Below, piece by piece: positions 28,517 to 37,053 of a stretch of DNA of 64,000 nt. Positions within the stretch are counted from its first letter, which is position 1. Every line of letters starts with the position of its first letter. The notes beneath the pieces are model-generated. The model was not told the origin of the DNA. It did not search any database and saw only the letters and a program-made list of their open reading frames with translations. The stretch covers positions 310,001 to 374,000 of the forward strand of contig NZ_JAGQDG010000002.1 of the NCBI RefSeq assembly GCF_018069865.1. Direction: 5' to 3'. The position numbers and the translations under genes were made by a program. Source of the DNA: Ideonella paludis. GTDB taxonomy: Bacteria > Pseudomonadota > Gammaproteobacteria > Burkholderiales > Burkholderiaceae_C.

Positions 28517-28544
28517 AGTGAACTATTTTCAACTTTTAGTTCAC
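28517..28544. promoter_or_regulatory. Inverted-repeat operator upstream of the Xre-RES operon
   Basis: AGTGAACT (28517-28524) and AGTTCAC (28538-28544) are inverted copies with centres about 21 bases apart, two helical turns, in an AT-rich patch 40-70 bases upstream of the antitoxin start. The layout fits a dimeric Xre repressor site overlapping the promoter. It could also serve the divergent TctC gene. Confidence 0.6.
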
Positions 28545-28640
28545 CATTAAACCGATTGAAGAAATGCACCAAGAGTGCGCATCTCCCTGAATTGGCACTA
28601 TCCTTCGCACCGATGTTTCAAAACGCATGAGGAGCTCTTG

Positions 28641-29627
28641 ATGTCCCCCACGAAGTCGTCACGCCGTCGTTTGCTGCTGGGCAGCCTGGCCTTGGCCGCC
28701 ACCACCTTGGCGGGCGCCGCACAGGCGCAGTCCGGCAAGACCATCAAGCTCTTGGTGGGCTTCCCGGCTGGGGGCGGCACCGATGCCATTGCCCGCTTGC
28801 TGGCCGAGCACCTGAAGGACGAACTGGGGGCCAACATCATCGTGGAGAACAAAGCCGGCGCGGGTGGCCAGTTGGCCGCGCAAGCCTTGAAGGCCGCAGC
28901 GCCTGATGGCACGACGCTGTTTTTGTCCCATGACCACAGCATCTCCATCCTGCCTCAGGTGGTCAAAACACCGGGCTACGAGCCCGCAAAAGACTTTGTG
29001 CCGGTGGCTGGCTTTGCCAGTTTTGTGAATGCCCTGGCCGTCTCGGGCGGCACGCCGGTGAAGGACTACAAGGACTATGTGGCTTGGCTGCGCGGCGCGG
29101 GCCAAGGCAAGGGCGCGGTGGGCATCCCGGCCCCGGCTTCCACACCGGAGTTTTTGGTCAAGGTCTTGGGCCAAAAGAACACGCTGGACCTGGTGCCCGT
29201 GCCCTACCGCGGCAGTGCCCCGATGATGGCCGACATGCTGGGTAACCAGATTGCGGCCGGCGTGGGCTCGGTGCCCGACTTCATCGACAACCACCGTAAC
29301 GGCAAAATCAAGGTGGTGGCCGTAGCCGGCACCAGCCGCCAAGGCGTGCTGCCCGATGTGCCCACCTTCGCCGAGCTGGGCGTCGCTGGCTTTGAAGAAG
29401 TGCCCTACTACGGGGTGTTTGCCCCCACCGGCACACCACGCGCCTTCATTGATAGCTTCTCAAGCGCCATGGCCAAGGTGCTGGACAAGCGGGAGGTGCG
29501 GGCCCGCATGTTGGCCATGGGACTGACCCCCGGCCACATGACGCCCGAGCAATTGGGCCAACGCGAACGCGGCTACACCACGGCGTGGGCCCGCATCATC
29601 AAGAACAGCGGCTTTAACCCTCAGTAA
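28641..29627 (+). CDS. Bug/TctC family periplasmic solute-binding protein
   Basis: A 328-residue Bug (Bordetella uptake gene) protein of the tripartite tricarboxylate transporter family. It carries a twin-arginine-like signal SSRRRLLLGSLALAA. The mature part begins with KTIKLLVGFPAGGGTDAIARL and contains the ligand-loop motif VENKAGAGGQLAAQALKAAAPDG. Start 28641 is behind GAGGAG. No tctA/tctB membrane genes are adjacent; in Burkholderiales most Bug proteins are such orphans, and ligands are usually small carboxylates. It is 16 bases upstream of the radical SAM gene and may be co-transcribed with it. Confidence 0.9.
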   Translation: MSPTKSSRRRLLLGSLALAATTLAGAAQAQSGKTIKLLVGFPAGGGTDAIARLLAEHLKDELGANIIVENKAGAGGQLAAQALKAAAPDGTTLFLSHDHSISILPQVVKTPGYEPAKDFVPVAGFASFVNALAVSGGTPVKDYKDYVAWLRGAGQGKGAVGIPAPASTPEFLVKVLGQKNTLDLVPVPYRGSAPMMADMLGNQIAAGVGSVPDFIDNHRNGKIKVVAVAGTSRQGVLPDVPTFAELGVAGFEEVPYYGVFAPTGTPRAFIDSFSSAMAKVLDKREVRARMLAMGLTPGHMTPEQLGQRERGYTTAWARIIKNSGFNPQ

Positions 29628-29643
29628 GCCGCTGAGGGCATGG

Positions 29644-31641
29644 ATGGGACAATCGCTCGCATCCATGCCCGAGTCGTTCAAGCCCCCCTCCCCTGCTGTG
29701 GTTGCCACACCGCCCACAGACACCCCAGCCTTCACAGTGTTGTCTGTCATCCCACCGATGACGCAGCTCAACACGCCTTACCCCTCCACCGCCTACCTCA
29801 CCGGCTTTTTGCGCAGCCAAGGGATCAGCGCCGTTCAAGAAGACCTGGCGCTGGCCCTGGTGCTGGCCTTGCTCAGCCCCGAAGGCTTGGACCAGGTGCG
29901 CGACGCGGCCGAGCAGTTGCCCCCTCAAAAGCACACCCCCCAGGTGCAGCAGTTCTTGGCGGAGTTTTCCAACTACCGCGCCACCATCGGTCCCACCATC
30001 GCCTTTTTGCAAGGCGCAGACCCCACGCTGGCCCACCGCATCAATGCCCGGCGCTATCTGCCCGAAGGCGCACGTTTTGCCAGCCTAGACGGCTATCTCG
30101 CCGAAGACGGCGCCGACCCGCTGGCCTGGGCTTTCGGTGCGCTGGGCTTGCAGGACCGCGCCCGCCACTTGGCGACGCTCTATCTGAATGACCTGGCCGA
30201 TGTGCTGCGCGACGCGGTAGATGCACGCTTTGAATTTGTGCGCTATGCCGAGAAGCTGGCGACCAGCCAACCCACTTTTGAGCCGCTCGCCCGCGCCCTG
30301 GCCGCCGAGCCCAACCTGCTGGACCGCAGCCTGGCCCGGCTCACGCTGGACACGATGGCCAAGCATCAGCCACAGTTGGTGTTGCTCTCGGTGCCTTTCC
30401 CTGGCGCGCTCTATGCGGCGCTGCGCATCGCACAGACCATCAAGGCCCACCACCCCGGCGTGGCGATTGCACTGGGCGGCGGTTTTGTGAACACCGAGCT
30501 GCGCGAGCTGACCGAAGCACGCCTGTTCGACTTTGTGGACTATGTGACGCTGGACGCCGGCGAGCGCCCGCTGTTGGCCCTGATTGCCCACCTGCAAGGA
30601 AAGCGCTCTCGCGAGCGCCTGGTGCGCACCTTTGTGCGCGAAGCCGGCGCGGTGCAGCTGATCCAATTTCCCGAGGCCGACATCGCTTTCAGCGACGTGG
30701 GCACACCCACCTGGGACGGCCTGCCGCTGAACCGTTATCTCTCGCTGCTGGACATGCTCAACCCCATGAACCGGCTCTGGAGTGACGGACGCTGGAACAA
30801 GCTCACCGTGGCCCACGGCTGCTACTGGAAGAAATGCAGCTTTTGCGACGTGAGTCTGGACTACATCTCGCGCTTCGACGCAGCCAGTGCCGAAGTGCTG
30901 GCAGATCGCATCGAGGCCATCGTCCAAGAAACTGGCCAGACCGGCTTTCACTTTGTGGATGAAGCGGCTCCGCCCAAATCCCTCAAGGCCTTGGCCCAGG
31001 AGCTGCTGCGGCGCGACCTGCGTATCTCTTGGTGGGGCAATATCCGCTTCGAGAAGACCTTTACACCCGAGTTGAGCGAGTTGCTGGCCGAGAGCGGCTG
31101 CATCGCGATGAGCGGCGGCTTAGAAGTGGCCTCCGACCGGCTCTTGGCACTGATGAAGAAAGGCGTCTCGGTGGAGCAAGTGGCGCGGGTCACCAAAGGC
31201 ATGGCTGATGCCGGCATCTTGGTGCATGCCTACCTGATGTATGGCTTCCCGACCCAAACCGTGCAAGACACGGTCGATGCGCTGGAGTATGTGCGGCAGT
31301 TGTTCGAGAACGGTTGCATCCACAGCGGCTTCTTCCACCGCTTTGCTTGCACGGTGCATTCGCCGGTAGGCTTGCGCCCTCAAGACTACGGCGTCGAACT
31401 CCTGCCCCTGCCCCCATCTCCCTTTGCCAAGAACGATGTGGGCTTTATCGACCCCACCGGCACCGACCACGACGCACTGGGCCAGGGCTTGAAGAAAGCG
31501 CTCTACAACTATATGCACGGCATCGGTCTGGACGAAGACGTGCGGGCTTGGTTTGAGCAAGTCAAAGGCAAAGTGCCCAAGCCCACGGTGTCACGGCATC
31601 GCATCGCCAAGGCGTTGCAGGCTGGAGAGCGGCGGCATTGA
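29644..31641 (+). CDS. B12-binding-domain radical SAM protein
   Basis: A 665-residue protein with an N-terminal cobalamin-binding-like region (~28-320, including PQLVLLSVPFPGALYAALRIA and IALGGGFVNTEL) and a radical SAM domain (~375-600). The cluster cysteines read CYWKKCSFC at C393, C398 and C401, a C-x4-C-x2-C spacing instead of the canonical C-x3-C-x2-C. Later motifs include MSGGLEVASDRLL and LMYGFPTQT. Members of this class do methylations or rearrangements; the substrate is unknown and no RiPP precursor or obvious pathway lies nearby. Start 29644 is behind GAGGG. Confidence 0.82.
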   Translation: MGQSLASMPESFKPPSPAVVATPPTDTPAFTVLSVIPPMTQLNTPYPSTAYLTGFLRSQGISAVQEDLALALVLALLSPEGLDQVRDAAEQLPPQKHTPQVQQFLAEFSNYRATIGPTIAFLQGADPTLAHRINARRYLPEGARFASLDGYLAEDGADPLAWAFGALGLQDRARHLATLYLNDLADVLRDAVDARFEFVRYAEKLATSQPTFEPLARALAAEPNLLDRSLARLTLDTMAKHQPQLVLLSVPFPGALYAALRIAQTIKAHHPGVAIALGGGFVNTELRELTEARLFDFVDYVTLDAGERPLLALIAHLQGKRSRERLVRTFVREAGAVQLIQFPEADIAFSDVGTPTWDGLPLNRYLSLLDMLNPMNRLWSDGRWNKLTVAHGCYWKKCSFCDVSLDYISRFDAASAEVLADRIEAIVQETGQTGFHFVDEAAPPKSLKALAQELLRRDLRISWWGNIRFEKTFTPELSELLAESGCIAMSGGLEVASDRLLALMKKGVSVEQVARVTKGMADAGILVHAYLMYGFPTQTVQDTVDALEYVRQLFENGCIHSGFFHRFACTVHSPVGLRPQDYGVELLPLPPSPFAKNDVGFIDPTGTDHDALGQGLKKALYNYMHGIGLDEDVRAWFEQVKGKVPKPTVSRHRIAKALQAGERRH

Positions 31642-31687
31642 AGAAGCGCACGGCAAGCACCTTGCCGCCGCGATACCGGTCAAAGGG

Positions 31688-32464
31688 TCAGGCCGGCGCC
31701 TGGGTGCTGTAGAGGCAAATCGCCGCCGCTGCGGCCACATTGAGCGACTCTTCCCCACCGGGCTGCGGAATGCGCACCGTGTGGCTGCAGCGCGCCATCA
31801 GGGCCTCGCTGACGCCCTGCCCTTCGTGGCCCATCACCCAAGCGCAAGGCCAGGGCAGCGGGGATTGGCCCAGCACCAGGCCCTGGTGCGAGCTGGTGGC
31901 GAGCAAGGGGACCTGAAGGGTGGCCAGATCGTCATCCGAGAGACCTTCAATCAACTGCATCGCAAAGTGCGCCCCCATGCCGGCGCGCACCACTTTGGGC
32001 GACCACAGCGCCGCCGTGCCCTTCAAGGCCAGCACCTGGCGCACACCAAAGGCAGCGGCGCTGCGCAGAATGCTGCCGACGTTGCCGGCGTCTTGCAGGC
32101 GATCCAGCACCACGGTGAAGGCCTGCGGGGCCAAGGCCTGCGTCGGCGGCAATGGCATCAGGGCGCCAATGCGGCCGGGGGTGTCCAAGGTGCTCAAGCC
32201 CGCGAACAGCGCATCAGGCACTTCCACAACGCGCCGCACGTCAGCCGCCCAGCGGCGCCAATCCGCGCGTTGAGCCCAGGCCGATTCGGCGACCACCAGC
32301 TCGGACAGTGCCACGCCCCGCTGCAGCGCCGCACTGATGAGATGGTCACCTTCCAACCAGACCTGCCCTTGCTTGCGATAGGCCGCGGAGTCGGCCCCCA
32401 GCTTGCGAATGCGCACCAGCAAGGGGTTGTCTTTGGAGCTGATGCGCTCGGTATGCGTCGTCAT
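31688..32464 (-). CDS. SpoU/TrmH-family RNA 2'-O-methyltransferase
   Basis: A 258-residue SPOUT RNA methyltransferase, related to RlmB/TrmH-like rRNA ribose methylases. An N-terminal substrate-binding domain (~15-95, [18 protein letters not shown]) precedes the knot domain with [29 protein letters not shown] and [18 protein letters not shown]. These are SpoU motifs 1-3, with the catalytic arginine in motif 1. The ATG overlaps the rnhB stop (ATGA). The target RNA cannot be told. Confidence 0.9.
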   Translation of the reverse strand: MTTHTERISSKDNPLLVRIRKLGADSAAYRKQGQVWLEGDHLISAALQRGVALSELVVAESAWAQRADWRRWAADVRRVVEVPDALFAGLSTLDTPGRIGALMPLPPTQALAPQAFTVVLDRLQDAGNVGSILRSAAAFGVRQVLALKGTAALWSPKVVRAGMGAHFAMQLIEGLSDDDLATLQVPLLATSSHQGLVLGQSPLPWPCAWVMGHEGQGVSEALMARCSHTVRIPQPGGEESLNVAAAAAICLYSTQAPA

Positions 32465-33099
32465 GCCGCGGCCGCTTTGAGGTTCAGGGCCTGGCGCACC
32501 GGGCCAAAGCTCTGGCGGTGCACGGGCGACGCGCCGTGTTCGCGCAAAGCCTGCAAGTGAAGCGCCGTGGGGTAGCCCTTGTGGGTGGCAAAGCCGTAGT
32601 GCGGCCATTGGGTGTGCATGTCCAGGCACAGCCGGTCACGGTGGACCTTGGCCAAGATAGATGCGGCCGAGATGGCCTGCACTTTGGCGTCGCCCTTCAC
32701 GATGGCCTCGGCCGGAATCTTGAGCACCGGCAGACGGTTGCCATCGACCAGCACTTTGGCAGGCAGCAAGCGCAGTCCTTCGACAGCGCGCTTCATCGCC
32801 AGCATCGTGGCATGCAGGATGTTGAGGCGGTCGATCTCCTCCACCGAGGCCTCAGCAATGCAAAAGCACAGGGCTTTGCCGCGAATCTCGTCAAACAAGG
32901 CGTCTCGCTTGCGCTCGGTCAGCACCTTGGAGTCCTTGAGGCCCTTGATGGGCTGCAAGTCGTCCAGGATGACGGCCGCAGCCACCACGGGGCCTGCCAG
33001 AGGGCCGCGGCCGGCCTCATCCACGCCAGCCAGAAGGCCAGAAGTGGAGAAGTGCAACGTGAGTTGCTCAGGCTTTTTGGAGGAGCGTCGCGAGGGCAT
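32461..33099 (-). CDS. rnhB: Ribonuclease HII
   Basis: A 212-residue RNase HII, removing RNA from RNA-DNA hybrids and single ribonucleotides from DNA. Its catalytic acidic pair is in [18 protein letters not shown], with further motifs [11 protein letters not shown] and [22 protein letters not shown]. The start at 33099 lies inside the 3' end of lpxB (32-base overlap). A shorter start would remove only non-conserved residues, so the overlap is uncertain in length. Confidence 0.94.
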   Translation of the reverse strand: MPSRRSSKKPEQLTLHFSTSGLLAGVDEAGRGPLAGPVVAAAVILDDLQPIKGLKDSKVLTERKRDALFDEIRGKALCFCIAEASVEEIDRLNILHATMLAMKRAVEGLRLLPAKVLVDGNRLPVLKIPAEAIVKGDAKVQAISAASILAKVHRDRLCLDMHTQWPHYGFATHKGYPTALHLQALREHGASPVHRQSFGPVRQALNLKAAAA

Positions 33100-34216
33100 C
33101 GCTGGAGCGGGCGGAAGTGTCCTGCCGCAGACTGTGGTGAAGATCCGTGAATTGTCGCTGCAAGCGCTCTTGCCGCGGCACATCATCCAGCCAGGCCAAG
33201 CCCGCTTGCGCGATGGCCTGGGGCTCGGCAGCGTCTTGAATGAACTCGGGCACGACAAAGTCTTTGAGCAAGATGTTGGGCAGGCCAAACCAGGGCTGGT
33301 AGGCCATGCGCCGCATGAGCTGCCAGTTCAGCCACCCCAGGCGATAGACGATGACCATGGGCCGCTTGTACAGCGCGGCTTCCAGCGTGGCGGTGCCGCT
33401 GGCAATCAGCGTCACATCACAAGCCGCCAGCACTTCATGCGAGCGGCCGTCCACCAGTTGCAGGTTTAAGTGGCTGGCCCCGGCCTCCACCACGGCTTGC
33501 TCCACCATCGTCCGCAAGCCTGGGGCGATGGGCAGCACAAAACGTAATTCAGGGCGGCGTTGTGCCATCAGCAGCGCAGCCTGCAGCAGCGCGGGTGCAA
33601 TGTGGCGGATCTCGCTGCGGCGGCTGCCCGGCAGCAAGGCGACGACGGTGTCTTCCTCGGCCAGTGCCAAACTCCGCCGGGCGTCGGCCCGCGGCACATC
33701 AAGCGGCACTTTGTCGGCCATCGGATGGCCCACAAAAGTAGCGGCCACACCGTGTTGGGCCAGGAGCGCTGGCTCAAAGGGGTAGAGGCACAGCACATGA
33801 TCCGCAGCGGCGGCCAGCTTCTTGACGCGTTCGCCGCGCCAAGCCCAGATGGACGGGCAGACAAAGTGCACCGTGCGAATGCCGGCGGCCTTGAGGGGGG
33901 CCTCCAGGCCGAAGTTGAAGTCGGGCGCGTCGACGCCAATGAAGACATCCGGTCGCTCTTGCAGCAACCTATCGCGCAACTGGTTGCGGATGCCGACCAA
34001 CTCGCGGTAATGGCGCAGTGCGTCGACAAAGCCGAAGACGGAGAGCTTGTCGCTGGGCCACCAAGCCTCAAAGCCTTGGGCCAACATTTGCGGCCCGCCA
34101 ATGCCCACAGCCCGGGTGCCGGGCCAGCGCTCGTGCAAGCCTGCCAGCAGCAAGCTGGCCAATTGGTCGCCAGAGGCCTCACCGGCCACCATCGCCAGAC
34201 GTGGGGCGGGGGTCAT
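33068..34216 (-). CDS. lpxB: Lipid-A-disaccharide synthase
   Basis: A 382-residue GT19 glycosyltransferase that joins UDP-2,3-diacylglucosamine and lipid X into the lipid A disaccharide. The N-terminus has [15 protein letters not shown], and the middle has [18 protein letters not shown]. The nucleotide-binding half has [10 protein letters not shown] and [10 protein letters not shown]. It follows lpxA by seven bases in the usual lpxD-fabZ-lpxA-lpxB order. Confidence 0.96.
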   Translation of the reverse strand: MTPAPRLAMVAGEASGDQLASLLLAGLHERWPGTRAVGIGGPQMLAQGFEAWWPSDKLSVFGFVDALRHYRELVGIRNQLRDRLLQERPDVFIGVDAPDFNFGLEAPLKAAGIRTVHFVCPSIWAWRGERVKKLAAAADHVLCLYPFEPALLAQHGVAATFVGHPMADKVPLDVPRADARRSLALAEEDTVVALLPGSRRSEIRHIAPALLQAALLMAQRRPELRFVLPIAPGLRTMVEQAVVEAGASHLNLQLVDGRSHEVLAACDVTLIASGTATLEAALYKRPMVIVYRLGWLNWQLMRRMAYQPWFGLPNILLKDFVVPEFIQDAAEPQAIAQAGLAWLDDVPRQERLQRQFTDLHHSLRQDTSARSSDALATLLQKA

Positions 34217-34223
34217 GGGCGAG

Positions 34224-35012
34224 TCAGCGGACGATGCCGCGTTTGGCGCCGGCCAAAAAGTCCAGCATCACGGCAATGTCGCCATCGGCGCTGGGCTCGC
34301 TGCCTTTGAGCGCAGCGATGGCCTCCACGGCTTCGGCCAGCGGCAGAGAAGAGCGATACAGCAGCTTGTGCATGCGCCGAATGACCGCGGTACGCTCATC
34401 GGTGAAGCCGCGACGCTTCAGGCCCGTCATGTTGACGGCACGGGCTTGCAAGGGGTTGCCGTCCACCGTCATGAAGGGCGGGACATCTTGCGCGACATGG
34501 CCCTGAAAACCAATCATCGCGTGAGCGCCGATGTGCACAAACTGATGCACGCCTGTCAGTCCGCCCACAGTGGCCCAATCACCCACATGCACATGGCCGG
34601 CCAAGGTTGCACCATTGGCCAATACCGTGCGGTCGCCGATGCGCACATCATGGGCCACATGGACATAGGCCATGATCCAGTTGTGTGAGCCAATGCGCGT
34701 CACGCCCTCTTCCTTGAGCGTGCCCAAATTCAAAGTGCAGAACTCGCGGACGGTGTTGTGGTCGCCAATCACCAGCTCAGTGGGCTCGCCACCATAGCTC
34801 ATGTCTTGCGGTACCGCACCAATCGAGCTGAACTGGAAGAAGCGGTTGTGCTGGCCGATCGTGGTGCGGCCTCCGACCACACAGTGCGGGCCGATGTCTG
34901 AGCCGGCACCAATGCGCACATGGGGGCCAATCACGGCATAAGGGCCTACACGCACCGAGCTGTCCAGCTCAGCAGCGGCATCGACAACAGCCGTTGGGTG
35001 AATCAAGGCCAT
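34224..35012 (-). CDS. lpxA: UDP-N-acetylglucosamine acyltransferase
   Basis: A 262-residue left-handed beta-helix acyltransferase for the first step of lipid A synthesis. Hexapeptide repeats cover residues ~5-185, the catalytic histidine region is [17 protein letters not shown], and a helical C-terminal domain follows. The ATG at 35012 gives [11 protein letters not shown] and the standard length of 262; an upstream in-frame start would add ten atypical residues. Confidence 0.96.
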   Translation of the reverse strand: MALIHPTAVVDAAAELDSSVRVGPYAVIGPHVRIGAGSDIGPHCVVGGRTTIGQHNRFFQFSSIGAVPQDMSYGGEPTELVIGDHNTVREFCTLNLGTLKEEGVTRIGSHNWIMAYVHVAHDVRIGDRTVLANGATLAGHVHVGDWATVGGLTGVHQFVHIGAHAMIGFQGHVAQDVPPFMTVDGNPLQARAVNMTGLKRRGFTDERTAVIRRMHKLLYRSSLPLAEAVEAIAALKGSEPSADGDIAVMLDFLAGAKRGIVR

Positions 35013-35034
35013 AGGCAGGCTCAAAGGCTGTGGG

Positions 35035-35478
35035 TCAGGCAATCTTGCGCATGGTGCACATCAGCTCAGCCGATGCCGCCACCTCGCCGTCCACCGTGGC
35101 TTGAGCCTTGTACTTGTAGATGCCACCTTTGACGCGGTCAATGCTGGCTTCGATCAGCAGTTGATCACCTGGCTCCACAGGTCGCTTGAAGCGCGCCGAG
35201 TCGATGCCCGCAAAGTAGACCACGGTGTCGTCACCCGGGTCCAGTTCAGCAGAAGCAAAGGACAGCAAAGCCGCCGACTGAGCCATGGCTTCGAGGATCA
35301 ACACACCCGGCATCACAGGGCGATGCGGAAAATGGCCGTTGAAGAAGGGCTCGTTGATCGTGACGTTCTTGACCGTCAGGATGCGAACGTTTTTTTCAAG
35401 CTCGCGCACCCGGTCCACCAAGAGCATGGGGTAACGGTGCGGAAGGCGTTTGAGAATCTGGTGGATATCCATGATCAT
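35035..35478 (-). CDS. fabZ: 3-hydroxyacyl-ACP dehydratase FabZ
   Basis: A 147-residue hot-dog dehydratase of fatty-acid synthesis. It opens with [21 protein letters not shown], with catalytic H49 in [12 protein letters not shown] and E63 in LILEAMAQ. The ATG at 35478 overlaps the lpxD stop (ATGA); a second in-frame ATG at 35472 is an alternative. FabZ and LpxA compete for hydroxyacyl-ACP, and their adjacency is conserved. Confidence 0.96.
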   Translation of the reverse strand: MIMDIHQILKRLPHRYPMLLVDRVRELEKNVRILTVKNVTINEPFFNGHFPHRPVMPGVLILEAMAQSAALLSFASAELDPGDDTVVYFAGIDSARFKRPVEPGDQLLIEASIDRVKGGIYKYKAQATVDGEVAASAELMCTMRKIA

Positions 35479-36539
35479 GATGCGAATTTCTTCTCTAAAG
35501 CACGCAGGCGAGCCCGTAGCGTGTGCAATTGGCGCAAGGTGGCCGCGTTCTTCTCCCAAGCGCCATTGTCGTCGATTGGGAAGACGCCGCTGTACTGCCC
35601 GGGCTTGATGATGGAACTCATCACCACGCTGGCCGCCGAAATATGCACATGGTCGCCAATCTCGAGATGGCCCAAGATCATGGCTGCGCCGCCAAAGGTG
35701 CAGTGTTTGCCAATTCGCGCACTTCCCGCAACCCCTACACAGCCAGCCATGGCGGTGTGGGCCCCAATATGGACGTTGTGGGCGATTTGGATCAGGTTGT
35801 CGAGCTTGACACCATCTTCCAAGACGGTGTCGTCCAGGGCGCCTCGGTCGACGCAGGTATTGGCGCCAATATCCACATCGTCGCCCAAACGCACGGCCCC
35901 CAATTGCTCAATGCGGGTCCAAGCCCCGGCCTGGGGTGCGAAGCCGAAACCATCCGCACCGATCACGGCTCCGCTATGGATCATGCCGCGAGCGCCGACA
36001 CGGCAGTGCTCCCCGAAGCTGACCCGCGCCGCGAGGCGGGTGTGCGCCCCCAGCACAGCACGGGTACCCACCACGGTGTGAGGGCCGATCACGACGCCTT
36101 CGCCGATGTGGGCCCCCTCTTCAATGACGACAAAAGCACCGATGCGGGCCGACGGATGAAGCTGCACGCCCTGCCCGATGTGGGCCGTAGGGTGAACGCC
36201 GGCAGGCTGCTGGGCGCGCTGGCGCTGCACCCACCACTGCGTCAATCGGGCGTAGTAGAGGTAAGGATCGGGGGTGAGGATGGCCGCAGCGCGTTGCTGA
36301 GCCAGTTCCCGATGCTCAGGCCGCAAGATGACACAACCGGCCTGGCTGGCGTGCAACTGGGCCAAAAACTTGTTTTGCGCCAGAAAGCTGATGCTGTGCG
36401 CGTCAGCACTGTGCAACGACGCGATGCGATGCAGCCCCAAGCTGGGGTCACCCAGCACCTCGCCGCCCAAAGCTGCAGCCACATCGGCCACAGAGGCGTG
36501 CACCGCCGCGCCGGCTGCAGCATGAGGGAGGCCGCTCAC
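35475..36539 (-). CDS. lpxD: UDP-3-O-(3-hydroxyacyl)glucosamine N-acyltransferase
   Basis: A 354-residue acyltransferase of lipid A synthesis. The N-terminal uridine-binding domain (~1-105) is followed by hexapeptide repeats of a left-handed beta-helix (~110-310), with the catalytic histidine in [10 protein letters not shown] and the [10 protein letters not shown] loop. A C-terminal helix rich in arginine and lysine follows. The ATG overlaps the skp stop by four bases. Confidence 0.96.
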   Translation of the reverse strand: MSGLPHAAAGAAVHASVADVAAALGGEVLGDPSLGLHRIASLHSADAHSISFLAQNKFLAQLHASQAGCVILRPEHRELAQQRAAAILTPDPYLYYARLTQWWVQRQRAQQPAGVHPTAHIGQGVQLHPSARIGAFVVIEEGAHIGEGVVIGPHTVVGTRAVLGAHTRLAARVSFGEHCRVGARGMIHSGAVIGADGFGFAPQAGAWTRIEQLGAVRLGDDVDIGANTCVDRGALDDTVLEDGVKLDNLIQIAHNVHIGAHTAMAGCVGVAGSARIGKHCTFGGAAMILGHLEIGDHVHISAASVVMSSIIKPGQYSGVFPIDDNGAWEKNAATLRQLHTLRARLRALEKKFAS

Positions 36540-37051
36540 TTGCCTGCGTTCAGGGCGTCGATCACGCGCTTGGTGATGTCAACGCGGGGGCTGAAGAACG
36601 CGGCCTCGGTGATGATGAGATCGTATTTTTCTTGGTCGAAAATCTGCTTGATGACCTTGCTGGCGCGCTCGCTGACGGCTGCCAACTCTTCGCTCTTGCG
36701 CTGGTTCAGGTCTTCCAGCAGTTCGCGGCGCTTGCGCTGGAAATCACGTTCCTGTTCCGACAACTCACGCTGGCGACGAGTCCGCTCGGCCTCGGAGATG
36801 GTGGGCGCTTCTTTTTCAAGCTTCTCCATCGATTGACGCAGGCGATTACCGGTGTCGTTCAGCTCGGTTTCGCGCTTCTTGAACTCGGCCTCGAGCTTGG
36901 CTTGAGCCGCCTTGGCAGGTGCTGCTTCACGCAGCACGCGCTCGCCATTGACATAGCCAATCTTCAGTTCCTGCGCCGACGCCGTGCCAGTGGCACCCAG
37001 GGCCGCGGTGAGGGCCAGGGTCTGCGCGATAGTTTTGAAAAGCGAGCTCAT
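36536..37051 (-). CDS. skp: OmpH/Skp family periplasmic chaperone
   Basis: A 171-residue Skp-like chaperone. A signal peptide (to ~26, TGTASAQE) is followed by [15 protein letters not shown], then a long charged coiled coil (~45-125) forming the tentacles, and returns to the core strand ([17 protein letters not shown]). It binds unfolded outer-membrane proteins and hands them to BamA, whose gene ends two bases upstream. Confidence 0.94.
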   Translation of the reverse strand: MSSLFKTIAQTLALTAALGATGTASAQELKIGYVNGERVLREAAPAKAAQAKLEAEFKKRETELNDTGNRLRQSMEKLEKEAPTISEAERTRRQRELSEQERDFQRKRRELLEDLNQRKSEELAAVSERASKVIKQIFDQEKYDLIITEAAFFSPRVDITKRVIDALNAGK

Positions 37052-37053
37052 CG

